A stretch of 39,739 bases of DNA from Cyanobium sp. NIES-981 (lineage in GTDB: Bacteria; Cyanobacteriota; Cyanobacteriia; PCC-6307; Cyanobiaceae), in assembly GCA_945901765.1 (NCBI GenBank), contig CAMDLO010000001.1, forward strand, positions 1 to 39,739. The letters are read 5' to 3'. This document shows, piece by piece, positions 28,162 to 37,211 of the stretch. A model generated the notes under the pieces. The model saw only the letters and a program-made list of their open reading frames with translations. It searched no databases and had not been told where the DNA came from. The number at the start of each line of letters is the position of its first letter. Position 1 is the first letter of the stretch. The position numbers and the translations under genes are program-made.

Positions 28162-28410
28162 ATGATTCTCTTAAAGATCTCCAATTCCTCCGAATTGGTC
28201 GCTTCCAAGATCGGCAAGTTCCTCGAGCGTCTCACGCCGGATGGAATGGATCAATCTGCTGTCGAGGATGCTCTGATCGGCAAGTTGATCGAGAACCTGC
28301 GGGCCGAGGGGCTGGCCGGTGAGGTGGCCGCAGTTCGAGGGTTGGATCTCAAGGACGGCCGCATCGAAATGGAGGCCACCACAAAGGTGCGGCGTCACGA
28401 CCGCTTCTAA
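28162..28410 (+). CDS. Conserved small protein downstream of tRNA-Leu (82 aa)
   Basis: It starts MILLKISNSSELVASKIGKFLERL, then LTPDGMDQSAVEDALIGKLIENL, and ends in TKVRRHDRF. It is soluble, with alternating helices and a terminal strand, and I recognise no named domain. The look is that of a small protein conserved among marine picocyanobacteria. The apparent longer frame from 28024 includes the tRNA and was rejected. No Shine-Dalgarno sequence lies in the 9 nt between the tRNA end and the ATG, so translation initiation on processed RNA would be near-leaderless. Confidence 0.75.
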   Translation: MILLKISNSSELVASKIGKFLERLTPDGMDQSAVEDALIGKLIENLRAEGLAGEVAAVRGLDLKDGRIEMEATTKVRRHDRF

Positions 28411-28442
28411 TCCCGCCGTCTCCCGTCTGACCTGAGGCGCCT

Positions 28443-29300
28443 GTGCCTGAGATCGCTGAGACTTCCCACAACCTGATCCGCAGCAGGCGCAACCCACTGG
28501 TGCGCCGCATCCGTCAGCTTCACGATGCCAAGGGGCGGCGGGAACAGGGCCTGCTGCTCCTGGAAGGAACCCACCTGCTGCAGGAGGTGCTGCGTCTCAA
28601 CCTGCAGCCAGCCGAGGTGGTGGCAACCGAAACCTGGCTGCAGCGCCACCAACCCCTGCTGGAACGGCTGCCCGGGCCCTGGCCTCTGTGCACCGTGTGC
28701 GACACGGTGCTGGCGGCGATGGCCACCACCCAGCATCCAGACGGGGTGTTGCTCACCCTGTCGAACGCAGCGCTGCCCGCCAGCGGCAACAGGCCGCGCT
28801 CCCGTGATGGGCTCTGGCTGTGTCTGGACGCCATTCAGGATCCCGGCAATCTCGGCACCCTGATCCGCACTGGACTGGCGGCGGACGTGTCGGGCCTGTG
28901 GCTGGCTGATGGCGCCGATCCCTTCCAACCCAAGGTGCTGCGGGCCTCCGCGGGGGCGGCGCTGGAGCTGCCGATCTGGCGCGGCCCCCGGGATGCCCTT
29001 GCTGAGCGACTGAGGGAGCTGCAAAGCCGCCCGGGCTTGCAGATCGCGGCCAGCGTCCCCCCCCATCAGGGGGGATCGCCTTACTGGGAACTCGACTGGA
29101 GCAGGCCCACAGCGCTGTTGCTGGGCAGTGAGGGCGCCGGATTGGCTGAACCTCTGCTGGCCCTGGCCGACCGGCGGGTGACCATTCCCCACGCGCCGGC
29201 GGTGGAATCGTTGAACGTGGCGGTGGCCGCGGCGCCGCTGCTGCTCGAGCGGCAGCGGCAGCGCCTCACCCGTCACCCCCAGCCTGCAGCGGCAGGGTGA
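28443..29300 (+). CDS. TrmH/SpoU-family RNA 2'-O-methyltransferase
   Basis: A SPOUT-class RNA methyltransferase (285 aa) with an N-terminal substrate-binding domain (RRNPLVRRIRQLHDAKGRRE, LLEGTHLLQEVL) and a knotted catalytic domain from about residue 120. Motif 1 is DAIQDPGNLGTLIRTG, motif 2 is LLLGSEGAGL and motif 3 is IPHAPAVESLNVAVAA. It uses SAM. The rRNA or tRNA target cannot be told from sequence. The start is GTG 28443. The stop overlaps the next start (GTGA). Confidence 0.9.
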   Translation: MPEIAETSHNLIRSRRNPLVRRIRQLHDAKGRREQGLLLLEGTHLLQEVLRLNLQPAEVVATETWLQRHQPLLERLPGPWPLCTVCDTVLAAMATTQHPDGVLLTLSNAALPASGNRPRSRDGLWLCLDAIQDPGNLGTLIRTGLAADVSGLWLADGADPFQPKVLRASAGAALELPIWRGPRDALAERLRELQSRPGLQIAASVPPHQGGSPYWELDWSRPTALLLGSEGAGLAEPLLALADRRVTIPHAPAVESLNVAVAAAPLLLERQRQRLTRHPQPAAAG

Positions 29301-30829
29301 GGGGAGAGAATGCCCGCCAGCTGAACATTGGCCCGGTGAGCGTCGCCCCCTCCTTCTCCTCCGGCTCCGCATCGGGATCTGATTGGGGCTCGGCCTCGGA
29401 CTTCGATTTCGATGTGATCGTGATCGGCGCCGGCTACGGCGGCTTCGACGCCGCCAAGCACGCGGCGGAGCACGGTCTCAGCGTGGCGATCGTTGAATCG
29501 CGCGAGATGGGCGGCACCTGCGTGAACCGGGGCTGCGTGCCCTCCAAGGCCCTGCTGGCCGCCAGCGGCCGGGTGCGGGAGCTGGCGGACGCCGAGCACC
29601 TGGCCGGCTTCGGCATCCACGCGGCGCCGGTGCGTTTCGAGCGCCAGAAGATCGCTGATCACGCCAACCAGCTGGTGGCCACGATCCGCACCAATCTCAC
29701 CAAGACCCTGGAGCGCGCCGGCGCCACGATCCTGCGGGGGACAGGTCGCCTGGCCGACCACCAGCGGGTGACCGTGCGCGAGAGCGGCAGCGGCGTGGAG
29801 CGCACCATCAGCGCCCGCGACGTGATCATCGCCACCGGCTCGGAGCCGTTCGTGCCCCGCGGCATCGAAACCGACGGCCGCACCGTGTTCACCAGCGACG
29901 AGGCGGTGAGCCTGGAGTGGCTGCCCCGCTGGCTGGCGATCATCGGCAGCGGCTACATCGGCCTGGAGTTCGCCGATGTGTACACGGCCCTGGGCTGCGA
30001 GGTGACGATGATCGAAGCCCTCGACCGGGTGATGCCCACCTTCGATCCCGACATCGCCAAGATCGCCGCCCGCAACCTGATCGACGGCCGTGACATCGAC
30101 GCCCGTGCCGGTGTGCTGGCCCGCAAGGTGACCCCCGGCTGCCCGGTGCAGATCGAGCTGGCCGACATGCAGACCAAGGAGCTGGTGGAAACCCTGGAGG
30201 TGGATGCGGTGCTGGTGGCCACCGGCCGGGTGCCGAGCAGCGCCTCGCTCAATCTGGCGGCGGTGGGGGTGGAGACCGAGCGCGGCTTCATCCCGGTCGA
30301 CGACGCCATGCGCGTGCTGGTGGGCGGCGAGCCCGTGCCGCATCTGTGGGCCGTGGGCGATGTGACCGGCAAGATGATGCTGGCCCACACCGCCGCCGCC
30401 CAGGGCACCGTGGCGGTGGACAACATCCTTGGCCACCCACGCACGATCGATTACCGCTCGATTCCGGCGGCCACCTTCACCCACCCGGAGATCAGCTCGG
30501 TGGGCCTGAGCGAGGCGGATGCCAAGGCACTGGCGGCGAAGGAGGGGTTTGAGCTGGGCAGTGTGCGCAGCTACTTCAAGGCCAACTCCAAGGCCCTGGC
30601 CGAACTGGAGAGCGACGGCCTGATGAAGCTGCTGTTCAACAAGGGCAGCGGTGAGGTGCTCGGCGCCCACATCTACGGCCTGCATGCGGCCGACCTGATC
30701 CAGGAGATCGCCAACGCCGTGGCCCGCCGCCAGAGCGTGACGCAGCTGGTGACGGAGGTGCACACCCATCCCACCCTCAGCGAAGTGGTGGAAGTGGCCT
30801 ACAAGCAGGCCGCTGCGGCGGTGGGATAG
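29297..30829 (+). CDS. lpdA: Dihydrolipoyl dehydrogenase LpdA
   Basis: The E3 subunit, a flavoprotein that reoxidises lipoyl groups of pyruvate dehydrogenase and the glycine cleavage system. The FAD motif VIVIGAGYGGFDAA starts at about residue 40. The redox disulfide is GGTCVNRGCVPSK (C75 and C80). An NAD-binding GSGYIGLEFADVY, an FAD-binding WAVGDVTGKMMLAH and the C-terminal catalytic HTHPTLSE follow. The start is uncertain: GTG 29297 overlaps the previous stop and adds a Ser/Gly-rich leader, and GTG 29336 is an alternative. Otherwise the length (about 480-510) is normal. Confidence 0.95.
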   Translation: MRGENARQLNIGPVSVAPSFSSGSASGSDWGSASDFDFDVIVIGAGYGGFDAAKHAAEHGLSVAIVESREMGGTCVNRGCVPSKALLAASGRVRELADAEHLAGFGIHAAPVRFERQKIADHANQLVATIRTNLTKTLERAGATILRGTGRLADHQRVTVRESGSGVERTISARDVIIATGSEPFVPRGIETDGRTVFTSDEAVSLEWLPRWLAIIGSGYIGLEFADVYTALGCEVTMIEALDRVMPTFDPDIAKIAARNLIDGRDIDARAGVLARKVTPGCPVQIELADMQTKELVETLEVDAVLVATGRVPSSASLNLAAVGVETERGFIPVDDAMRVLVGGEPVPHLWAVGDVTGKMMLAHTAAAQGTVAVDNILGHPRTIDYRSIPAATFTHPEISSVGLSEADAKALAAKEGFELGSVRSYFKANSKALAELESDGLMKLLFNKGSGEVLGAHIYGLHAADLIQEIANAVARRQSVTQLVTEVHTHPTLSEVVEVAYKQAAAAVG

Positions 30830-31025
30830 GCCAAGGCTGTTGTCCGTCAGGGCAGCGGCTGATTGTCGTCGGGGAATCCACCCCGGCTTAAGGCCCGCCG
30901 CGCACGGTCCCCGCCCGGCAGCGGGCACACCGGACAGCCGCCCCTTGAGCGCGCCGGCCACTGCCGCAACCCGCGTTCCTGCCGCTCCTACGATCGGAGT
31001 TTGAGCCCCACCGCCGCGCCACCCG

Positions 31026-31910
31026 TTGGAGATCCGCCGTCGACCGCCCAATCCCTCCGTGAAGGTGGCCCACCTGGAATACGCCATCCCTCACGATGAC
31101 GCTGAACCGCGCCACATCCTCGAGCGGATCGTCTGGGAGAAGGACCGGGAGGTGGCCGCGGCCCGGGATCGGGTCAGCCTCGATCAGCTCAAGCGTCAGG
31201 TGGCCGATCTGCCCGCCACCCGCGACTTCGCCGCCGCTCTGCGGGCCAGCTGCCGCAGGCCGGCCGTGATCGCAGAAGTGAAAAAAGCCAGTCCCAGCAA
31301 GGGCGTGATCCGGTCAGACTTTGACCCTGAAGCGATCGCCCGGGGCTACGCGGCCGGCGGTGCCAGCTGCCTGTCGGTGCTGACAGACCGGCAGTTTTTC
31401 CAGGGTGGTTTCGACGTGCTGGTGCAGGTCCGCCAGACGGTTGAGCTGCCCCTGCTCTGCAAGGACTTCATCCTCAGCCCCTATCAGCTGTATCAGGCCC
31501 GGGCCGCTGGTGCCGATGCGGCTCTGCTGATTGCGGCGATCCTCAGCGACCAGGACCTCGGCTATCTGCTGAAGGTGGCCCGGAGCCTCGGGCTCGCCGC
31601 CCTGGTGGAAGTGCATGACGGCGCCGAAATGCTGCGGGTTCTGGCCATCGAGGGTGTGGAGATGATCGGCATCAACAACCGCAACCTGGCCAGCTTCGAG
31701 ACCGATCTGGCCACCACCGAGCAATTGATGGCCCAGTTCGGGGAACAGGTGAGGGAACGGGGCTGTCTGCTGGTCAGTGAATCCGGTCTGTTCAGCCGGG
31801 ACGACCTCGACCGGGTGCAAGCTGCCGGAGCGGATGCGGTGCTGGTTGGTGAATCCCTGATGCGCCAGGAGGATGTGACCACAGCCCTGGAGACGCTGAT
31901 CGGCGGTTGA
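31026..31910 (+). CDS. trpC: Indole-3-glycerol-phosphate synthase TrpC
   Basis: A TIM-barrel enzyme of tryptophan synthesis that closes CdRP to indole-3-glycerol phosphate. Motifs are [15 protein letters not shown] (catalytic Lys), [57 protein letters not shown] and LVSESGLF. The start is TTG 31026, giving [23 protein letters not shown], a leader of about 40 residues typical of cyanobacterial TrpC. There is no other start codon at this conserved position. It overlaps the next gene by a single base (TGATG). Confidence 0.95.
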   Translation: MEIRRRPPNPSVKVAHLEYAIPHDDAEPRHILERIVWEKDREVAAARDRVSLDQLKRQVADLPATRDFAAALRASCRRPAVIAEVKKASPSKGVIRSDFDPEAIARGYAAGGASCLSVLTDRQFFQGGFDVLVQVRQTVELPLLCKDFILSPYQLYQARAAGADAALLIAAILSDQDLGYLLKVARSLGLAALVEVHDGAEMLRVLAIEGVEMIGINNRNLASFETDLATTEQLMAQFGEQVRERGCLLVSESGLFSRDDLDRVQAAGADAVLVGESLMRQEDVTTALETLIGG

Positions 31911-33175
31911 TGGACGGCCTGGCGAGCCCGGTCAGCCGGTTCGATCTGGTGGTGGTGGGCGGGGGGCCAGCCGGGGCCGTTGCCGCCGCCAGGGCCGCAG
32001 CCGCTGGCCTGCAGGTGGCACTGGTGGAAAAGCGACGGTTGCCGCGGCACAAACCGTGCGGCGGCGGCATGCCAGCACCGGTGCAGGCCGAGCTGCGCCA
32101 CCTGGTGCCGGAGGCCGTGATCGACACCCGCGTGGGCTGGATGCGACACAGCTGGTGCTTCGCCGAGGCGGTGGAGGCGGCGATTGATCCCCCGGGGACA
32201 GCGGACGCTCGGGGGCTGTGGATGGTGCAGCGTCCGCAGTTCGATCAGACGCTGGTGCAGGCGGCAGTGGCGGCCGGAGCCCGGTTGCTGGAGCGCACCG
32301 TGTTCCTCGGTCTGGAGCGCGATGCCACTGGTGCCATCCTGAGACTGCGCCGCATCGGCGCGGTGGATCAGCCCCCCGCAGCGCTGAGCCTCCGCGCCGA
32401 GCACGTGATCGGTGCCGACGGAGCCGCCGGTGCCGTGGCGGCCAGCGTGGGGCTGCGCCCCTCCCCGAGAATCGCCCTGGCGATCGAACAGGAGGTTCCC
32501 CATGGCTGGGATGCCACTGATCCACTGCTGCGGCCCGACCTGCTCCACCTCGACTACGGGGTGCTGAAACGCGGCTACGCCTGGATTTTTCCGAAGAGCG
32601 ACCATCTCAACATCGGCGCCGGTCTGTTTCGTGCCCGTCACCGCGATGTGCGTCGCGATCCCGCCGCCCGAAGCCGGATCCAGAACGCCATCCGGGCCTA
32701 TGCCCAATCGCTCGGCATCGGCCCGGAGCGACTGGCTGGGGTGCGCGCCCATGCCCACCCGCTGCCGATCTGGGATGGGCCGGAGCCGCTGCATACAGCG
32801 GATGGTCGGGTGCTGCTGGTGGGCGACGCCGCCGGGCTGATCAATCCCCTGTTCGGAGATGGGCTGTTCCAGGCGATCCGCAGCGGCCGGCTGGCGGCTG
32901 AGGCGCTGCTGGCCGGCGCGCCCTGCAGCCACACCGGCCAGCTGCATGATCTGGTCGCCGCCGACCTTGAGGCCGCCCGCAGGTTGGCCCGGATCTTCTA
33001 CACCCTGCCAGGCCTCAGCTATCGCCATGGCGTGACCAGGCCCCAGGCCACTCCCCTGGCAGCCCAGCTGCTGGGCGGTGAACTGCCCTACCGGGGGCTG
33101 GGCCGGCGAGCCCTGCGCCGAATCGCCCGCGGCCTGTGGAGAGACCTGGGCTGGGGGGGGCCTGCGCCGGCCTGA
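31910..33175 (+). CDS. Geranylgeranyl-reductase-family FAD-dependent oxidoreductase
   Basis: An FAD monooxygenase-like flavoprotein (about 421 aa). The dinucleotide motif DLVVVGGGPAGAVAAARAAAAG is followed by VEKRRLPRHKPCGGGMP, where the CGGG segment is typical of the geranylgeranyl reductase superfamily. A second FAD motif, VLLVGDAAGLINPLFGDGLFQAI, follows. It is not ChlP, whose N-terminus and length differ. The substrate (an isoprenoid or quinone-like lipid is usual in the family) is not known. The ATG at 31910 overlaps the trpC stop. Confidence 0.85.
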   Translation: MDGLASPVSRFDLVVVGGGPAGAVAAARAAAAGLQVALVEKRRLPRHKPCGGGMPAPVQAELRHLVPEAVIDTRVGWMRHSWCFAEAVEAAIDPPGTADARGLWMVQRPQFDQTLVQAAVAAGARLLERTVFLGLERDATGAILRLRRIGAVDQPPAALSLRAEHVIGADGAAGAVAASVGLRPSPRIALAIEQEVPHGWDATDPLLRPDLLHLDYGVLKRGYAWIFPKSDHLNIGAGLFRARHRDVRRDPAARSRIQNAIRAYAQSLGIGPERLAGVRAHAHPLPIWDGPEPLHTADGRVLLVGDAAGLINPLFGDGLFQAIRSGRLAAEALLAGAPCSHTGQLHDLVAADLEAARRLARIFYTLPGLSYRHGVTRPQATPLAAQLLGGELPYRGLGRRALRRIARGLWRDLGWGGPAPA

Positions 33176-33206
33176 GCGGACAACCCACAAGGGCAGGCCG
33201 CCCATG

Positions 33207-33238
33207 AAAAAACCCCGGCACCGTGATGGTGCCGGGGC
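33207..33238 (-). terminator. Rho-independent terminator of rpsD
   Basis: On the minus strand a perfect 10-bp stem CCCCGGCACC/GGTGCCGGGG with a 5-nt loop is followed by TTTTTT (33207-33212 on the plus strand as A). It lies 20 bp after the rpsD stop. In the plus direction there is no T run, so it serves rpsD rather than the converging flavoprotein gene. Confidence 0.92.
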
Positions 33239-33257
33239 CAGCGGGGATGGCAGGGGA

Positions 33258-33866
33258 TCAGACCTTGCGGGAATAGAACTCCACCACCAGCAGTTCGTTG
33301 ATCTCAAGCGCAACCCACTCCCGTTCGCAGCGACCGGAAACCTTGGCGGTCAGCTTGCTCTTGTCGAACTCCAGGTGGGGCGGAATGTTGGCCAGGCCGG
33401 GGAACTCCATGTTGGTTTCCGCCAGTTTGCGGCTGGCCTTGCGCTCCCGCACAGCGATCACATCCCCAGCCCTGCACTGATAGCTGGGGATATCGACCAC
33501 CCGACCGTTCACGGTGATGTGGCCGTGATTGACGAACTGGCGGGCACCGGGGACGGTGGGGCCGAAACCGAGGCGGAAGCACACATTGTCGAGACGGTTC
33601 TCGAGCAGCTTCAGCAGGTTGGTTCCGGTGGAACCCTCCTGGGCGCGCGCTTTCTTCACGTAGCGCACGAGCTGCCGCTCGGAGATGCCGTAGTTGAAGC
33701 GAAGCTTCTGCTTCTCTTCCAGGCGGATGGCGTATTCGGAGCGCTTGCGACGGGCTTGGCCGTGCTGACCGGGGGGATAAGACCGCTTGGCGGACTTACG
33801 GGTGAGACCGGGAAGGTCTCCCAAGCGCCGCGTGATCCTCAGGCGAGGGCCGCGGTAGCGAGACAT
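33258..33866 (-). CDS. rpsD: 30S ribosomal protein S4
   Basis: A primary 16S rRNA-binding protein needed for early 30S assembly, 202 residues, normal for cyanobacteria. The N-terminal [21 protein letters not shown] and an S4 RNA-binding domain ([25 protein letters not shown]) are clear, and the C-terminus is EFYSRKV. It is monocistronic here with a strong terminator and is divergent from yidD. Confidence 0.98.
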   Translation of the reverse strand: MSRYRGPRLRITRRLGDLPGLTRKSAKRSYPPGQHGQARRKRSEYAIRLEEKQKLRFNYGISERQLVRYVKKARAQEGSTGTNLLKLLENRLDNVCFRLGFGPTVPGARQFVNHGHITVNGRVVDIPSYQCRAGDVIAVRERKASRKLAETNMEFPGLANIPPHLEFDKSKLTAKVSGRCEREWVALEINELLVVEFYSRKV

Positions 33867-34002
33867 GGAGAACGTTCAAAGGACAGCGACGCCACCAGCT
33901 GAGCCATGCTGGGAACATCTCCCCAGTGGTTTCAGGATGCAGCGCCAACCATCCATCCTATCGGTTGGCCCTGAAGCCCTCGGCTTCGCCCCACAACCGG
34001 GT

Positions 34003-34257
34003 ATGGGCGCTGCCGCCAGGGCGGGGGGCCGCCTCAGCAGCGCCGTGGCCTGGCTGCTGCTGCTGGTGATCACCGCCTACCGCCGCTGGTTCTCCCCCCT
34101 GCTGGGGCCCCGCTGCCGCTTCATCCCCAGCTGCAGCGCCTATGGCCTGGAGGCGATCCATCGGCACGGCCCCTGGCGGGGCAGCTGGCTCACCCTGCGC
34201 CGGCTGCTGCGCTGCCACCCCTTCAGCCCCTGCGGCTGCGATCCGGTGCCCGACTGA
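34003..34257 (+). CDS. yidD: Membrane protein insertion efficiency factor YidD
   Basis: A small YidD-family protein (84 aa). A hydrophobic N-terminal segment ([16 protein letters not shown]) is followed by the Cys-containing signature [23 protein letters not shown] and the C-terminal [12 protein letters not shown]. Family members help YidC insert membrane proteins. The ATG at 34003 was chosen as the last one before the conserved region; the longer frame from 33865 covers the rpsD promoter region. The stop overlaps the next start as TGATG. Confidence 0.9.
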   Translation: MGAAARAGGRLSSAVAWLLLLVITAYRRWFSPLLGPRCRFIPSCSAYGLEAIHRHGPWRGSWLTLRRLLRCHPFSPCGCDPVPD

Positions 34258-34520
34258 TGCTGGATCTGGTGCTCTACACCCGTCGCGGCTGCTGCCTGTG
34301 TGAAGGGCTGGAGGAAAAGTTGCGGGCACTGGATCCCACCCCCTGCCTGGAGCTGGTTGATGTGGACGACGATCCCCAGCTGCAGGCCCGCTACGGGCTG
34401 GAGGTGCCGGTGCTGGTCGCCCGCACCGCTGCGGGTCGGGTGCGTCTGCCTCGGGTCTCCCCCCGCCTTGCCGGCACCCAGCTGGCGCAATGGCTGGCCA
34501 GCCAGGACCTGGAGGCCTGA
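34257..34520 (+). CDS. Glutaredoxin-like (DUF836) thiol-redox protein
   Basis: A thioredoxin-fold protein of 87 residues. The active-site motif is C12-C-L-C15 in LYTRRGCCLCEGLEEKL, a CxxC with an extra Cys. The cis-Pro motif EVPVLV follows. Start and end agree with other small DUF836 members. The partner is unknown. It is translationally coupled to yidD by a one-base overlap, as TGATG. Confidence 0.85.
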   Translation: MLDLVLYTRRGCCLCEGLEEKLRALDPTPCLELVDVDDDPQLQARYGLEVPVLVARTAAGRVRLPRVSPRLAGTQLAQWLASQDLEA

Positions 34521-34608
34521 GCAAGGCGCGGCGGATCAGGTTTCGTCCGCCCGGAACAATGGCGGCCGCGATCCCACTTAGAACAGGGCCGATTCGCCCG
34601 ATCCGGAG

Positions 34609-36114
34609 ATGACCTGCCTGCTCCATCCCCTGCTGAACCAGGTGGGGTTACCGGTGACGGCATCGCTGCCCAACACCGACATTCGGTTGGTGAGCTGCGA
34701 CTCGCGGCGACTGGGAGCCGGCAGCCTGTTCGTCGGGCTGCCCGGCTCCCGGGTGGATGGGGGAACCCTGTGGCGGCAGGCGCTGGCGGATGGGGCCGTG
34801 GCAGCCCTGATCGGCCCCGCCGCCGCCGCCGCCGACCCGCCGGCCGAGACCGATCCCGTTCTGGTGGTGGGCGAGCCCGTGGCACCGTGGGCTGGCCTGC
34901 TCGCCGCCGCCCTCTGGTCCCAGCCCAGTCAGCGTCTCGCTCTGATCGGGGTGACCGGCACGAACGGCAAAACCACCACCACCCATCTGATCGAGCACCT
35001 GGCTGCCGCCGCCGGCCGCCCCGCCGCCCTGTTCGGCACCCTGGTGAACCGCTGGCCGGGACACAGCGTCACCGCCCAGCACACCACCGCTTTTGCCGAT
35101 CTGCTGCAGGCCCAGCTGGCCCAGGCCGCTGAAGCAGGGGCAGGCATCGCCGCCATGGAAGTGAGCTCCCATGCCCTCGATCAGCACCGCGTGGCGGGCT
35201 GTCAGTTCGCCGGGGCCGTGTTCACCAACCTCACCCAGGACCACCTCGATTACCACCCGTCGATGGAGGCCTACTTCGAGGCCAAGGCACGCCTGTTCGC
35301 GCCACCGCTGCTGACCGGTGGCGCGGTGGTGAACGTCGACGATCCCTGGGGAGAGCGCCTGGCCGAGCGGCTCGTCAGCGCCGCTGCCGGCCCCTGCTGG
35401 CGGAGTTCGCTGCAGCGGCCGGATGCAGATCTGATGATCACCGATCTGGAGCTGGGCAGCGACGGCGTGCGTGGCCGACTGGTGAGTCCGGCTGGAGCGG
35501 GGATGTTTCGCTCACCGCTGGTGGGCCGCTTCAACCTGATGAACCTGCTGCAGGCGGTGGGGGTGCTGCTGCAGCAGGACGTGCCGCTGGCGCAGCTGCT
35601 GGAGGGTCTGGCCACATTCCGCGGGGTGCCCGGGCGGATGGAGCGGGTGCAGGTGGGCGCTGATTCAGAACTGCCCGCCGTGCTGGTGGACTACGCCCAC
35701 ACCCCCGACGGCCTCGAGAATGCGCTGGCAGCCTGCCGGCCGTTCACCGCTGGCCGGCTGATCTGCGTGTTCGGCTGCGGTGGCGACCGCGACCGCAGCA
35801 AGCGTCCCCAGATGGGAGCGATCGCAGCCCGGCTGGCGGATCAGGTGGTGGTGACCTCCGACAACCCGCGCACGGAAGATCCCAGCCGCATCCTCGAGGA
35901 TGTGGTAGCCGGCATCCCTGCCGGCACGGACCTGCGGGTGGAGGGGGATCGGGCCGGGGCCATCGCCGCGGCCGTGGCAGCGGCCCGGCCCGAGGATCTG
36001 GTGCTGATCGCCGGCAAGGGCCACGAGGACTACCAGATCCTGGGCACCACCAAAATCCATTTCGACGACCGCGAGGAGGCGGAAAAAGCCCTGCGAATCC
36101 GCCTGATGGCCTGA
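34609..36114 (+). CDS. murE: UDP-MurNAc-L-Ala-D-Glu--meso-diaminopimelate ligase MurE
   Basis: An ATP-dependent cytoplasmic Mur ligase that adds the third stem residue of peptidoglycan. The P-loop [11 protein letters not shown] is at 117-127. K226 in YFEAKARLF is the likely carbamylated Lys. [10 protein letters not shown] and [12 protein letters not shown] follow. The DNPR motif (418-421) predicts meso-diaminopimelate as substrate, as expected for cyanobacteria. Length 501 is normal. The ATG at 34609 has a GGAG just upstream. A 31-bp inverted-repeat element lies 35 bp after the stop. Confidence 0.96.
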   Translation: MTCLLHPLLNQVGLPVTASLPNTDIRLVSCDSRRLGAGSLFVGLPGSRVDGGTLWRQALADGAVAALIGPAAAAADPPAETDPVLVVGEPVAPWAGLLAAALWSQPSQRLALIGVTGTNGKTTTTHLIEHLAAAAGRPAALFGTLVNRWPGHSVTAQHTTAFADLLQAQLAQAAEAGAGIAAMEVSSHALDQHRVAGCQFAGAVFTNLTQDHLDYHPSMEAYFEAKARLFAPPLLTGGAVVNVDDPWGERLAERLVSAAAGPCWRSSLQRPDADLMITDLELGSDGVRGRLVSPAGAGMFRSPLVGRFNLMNLLQAVGVLLQQDVPLAQLLEGLATFRGVPGRMERVQVGADSELPAVLVDYAHTPDGLENALAACRPFTAGRLICVFGCGGDRDRSKRPQMGAIAARLADQVVVTSDNPRTEDPSRILEDVVAGIPAGTDLRVEGDRAGAIAAAVAAARPEDLVLIAGKGHEDYQILGTTKIHFDDREEAEKALRIRLMA

Positions 36115-36148
36115 TCCCCAGGACCCGCTGTGTCAATGGCAGAAAGCG

Positions 36149-36179
36149 CGCTCCGATATCGGAGATTGATGTCGGAGCG
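36149..36179. repeat. Overlapping inverted repeats after murE
   Basis: CGCTCCGA (36149-36156) is repeated inverted as TCGGAGCG (36172-36179) around a 15-nt loop. Within it, 36151-36164 is a separate perfect 14-bp palindrome, CTCCGATATCGGAG. The two structures share CTCCGA and cannot form together. No T run follows on either strand, so it is not a standard terminator. It may be a regulator site or an RNA structure. Confidence 0.75.
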
Positions 36180-36230
36180 TGTCAGCAGGAACCCCCGGCA
36201 ATGCGTTGAAGTCCGCCAGGGCGGTTGAAT

Positions 36231-36731
36231 TCAACGCGAGGCGTCGTTGCCCTCTTCACGCCCACGCAGGGCTGCCCAGCTCAGCCCACCCAGCGCGATC
36301 GGCAGCAGCAGCCACCAGCCCCGGGAGCGATCGACAGCCTGACTTTCATCGGCAGCCGTGGCCAGGGAGCGGCTGAAGTCCTTCCCGAAATCCTTGCGGT
36401 CAACTTTTTCGCCGGTGATGCTGCCGAGCTTGCCCAGCACACCCTGCTTGGCGCTGTAGGGGCAGGTCAGGCGAGCGGTGTTGACACCATCTTTGGTGAG
36501 ATCAAACACGATCTCCACTCGATCGGCATCGATCGCCGTGCTGGACACCACCTTGGCAGATTCGGTCTGCCAGCCCTGACTGGCCGCCGTTTCCAGGCAT
36601 GCCGCCTTGGCGGTCTCGAGCATCGCGTCGGCGGAGGCGGCATGCACCGCATCAGCACCACAGCACAGGGCCAGCCCCGTGGCTGCTGCGAGCAGCCCGC
36701 AGCGCAGGCCAGCATGATTCACCTGGTTCAT
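36231..36731 (-). CDS. Exported protein with C-terminal membrane anchor (166 aa)
   Basis: I do not recognise a named family. The start MNQVNHAGLRCG (ATG 36731) leads into a signal peptide (LLAAATGLALCCGADAVHA, cleavage near residue 31). A domain with two Cys (KAACLETAAS and RLTCPYSA, possibly a disulfide) and a strand pattern (DRVEIVFDLTKDGVNTARLTC) follow, then SRGWWLLLPIALGGLSWAALRGREEG near the C-terminus, a membrane helix with a positive tail. It would be anchored with its main domain outside the cytoplasm or in the lumen. It converges with murE across a 116-bp gap. Confidence 0.75.
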   Translation of the reverse strand: MNQVNHAGLRCGLLAAATGLALCCGADAVHAASADAMLETAKAACLETAASQGWQTESAKVVSSTAIDADRVEIVFDLTKDGVNTARLTCPYSAKQGVLGKLGSITGEKVDRKDFGKDFSRSLATAADESQAVDRSRGWWLLLPIALGGLSWAALRGREEGNDASR

Positions 36732-37211
36732 GGTTCGCTCAGTAGGAACGGGAGACAAGGACAGGACTCCTATGCGCCCCGGAAGGGCATGCAGGACGGA
36801 CAGGCCGGACCCGGCAGCCCCGACCCGGCAGACACAACGTATGCATGACTGCGGAAATGGCAACAGAAACAGCCGCAAGATCAGCGCATTCTGTTAACCC
36901 TCACCATGCTGGGCACAGTCCGAGGTGCTGGGCACAGTCCGAGAGCGACCGCCAGCTCCATACCAGCCAGCTCAGCTCCAGCCAGCTGGGGGCAGGCCAG
37001 ATCAGGTCGACCCCGAACAGGGCCAGAGCGGTCCAGCAGGACAAACACCAGCATCAGCGCGCGATTTGTCAAATGCAGCGCGCCGGCCGGAACGATTCAT
37101 CCAAGCTGGCCCTGCGAGCAGAACTTGACGCCCTGGCTGCTTCGATTTGCTCGCAATCGCTGGCCGAAACCGGATCGACTGGCAGCATGAATGTGCTTTC
37201 CACCGATGTGA
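36732..37211. other. Gene-free, repeat-rich region upstream of aqpZ
   Basis: About 480 bp between the divergently placed exported-protein gene and aqpZ. I find no coding sequence with family resemblance. Open frames here are short and repetitive. It contains a 19-bp tandem repeat (36906-36943) and a 9-bp CAGCCAGCT direct repeat (36964-36972 and 36979-36987). It must hold the promoters of both flanking genes, but I cannot identify boxes with confidence. Confidence 0.6.
36906..36943. repeat. Two 19-bp tandem repeats upstream of aqpZ
   Basis: Two adjacent units (36906-36924 and 36925-36943) of RTGCTGGGCACAGTCCGAG match at 18 of 19 positions. There is no relation in sequence to the 19-bp array downstream of ftsZ. 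Confidence 0.85.

Noticed and set aside
31910-33175. ChlP, the chlorophyll geranylgeranyl reductase
   Set aside because: The FAD motif and CGGG segment fit the superfamily, but the N-terminus and spacing differ from cyanobacterial ChlP. No substrate is claimed.
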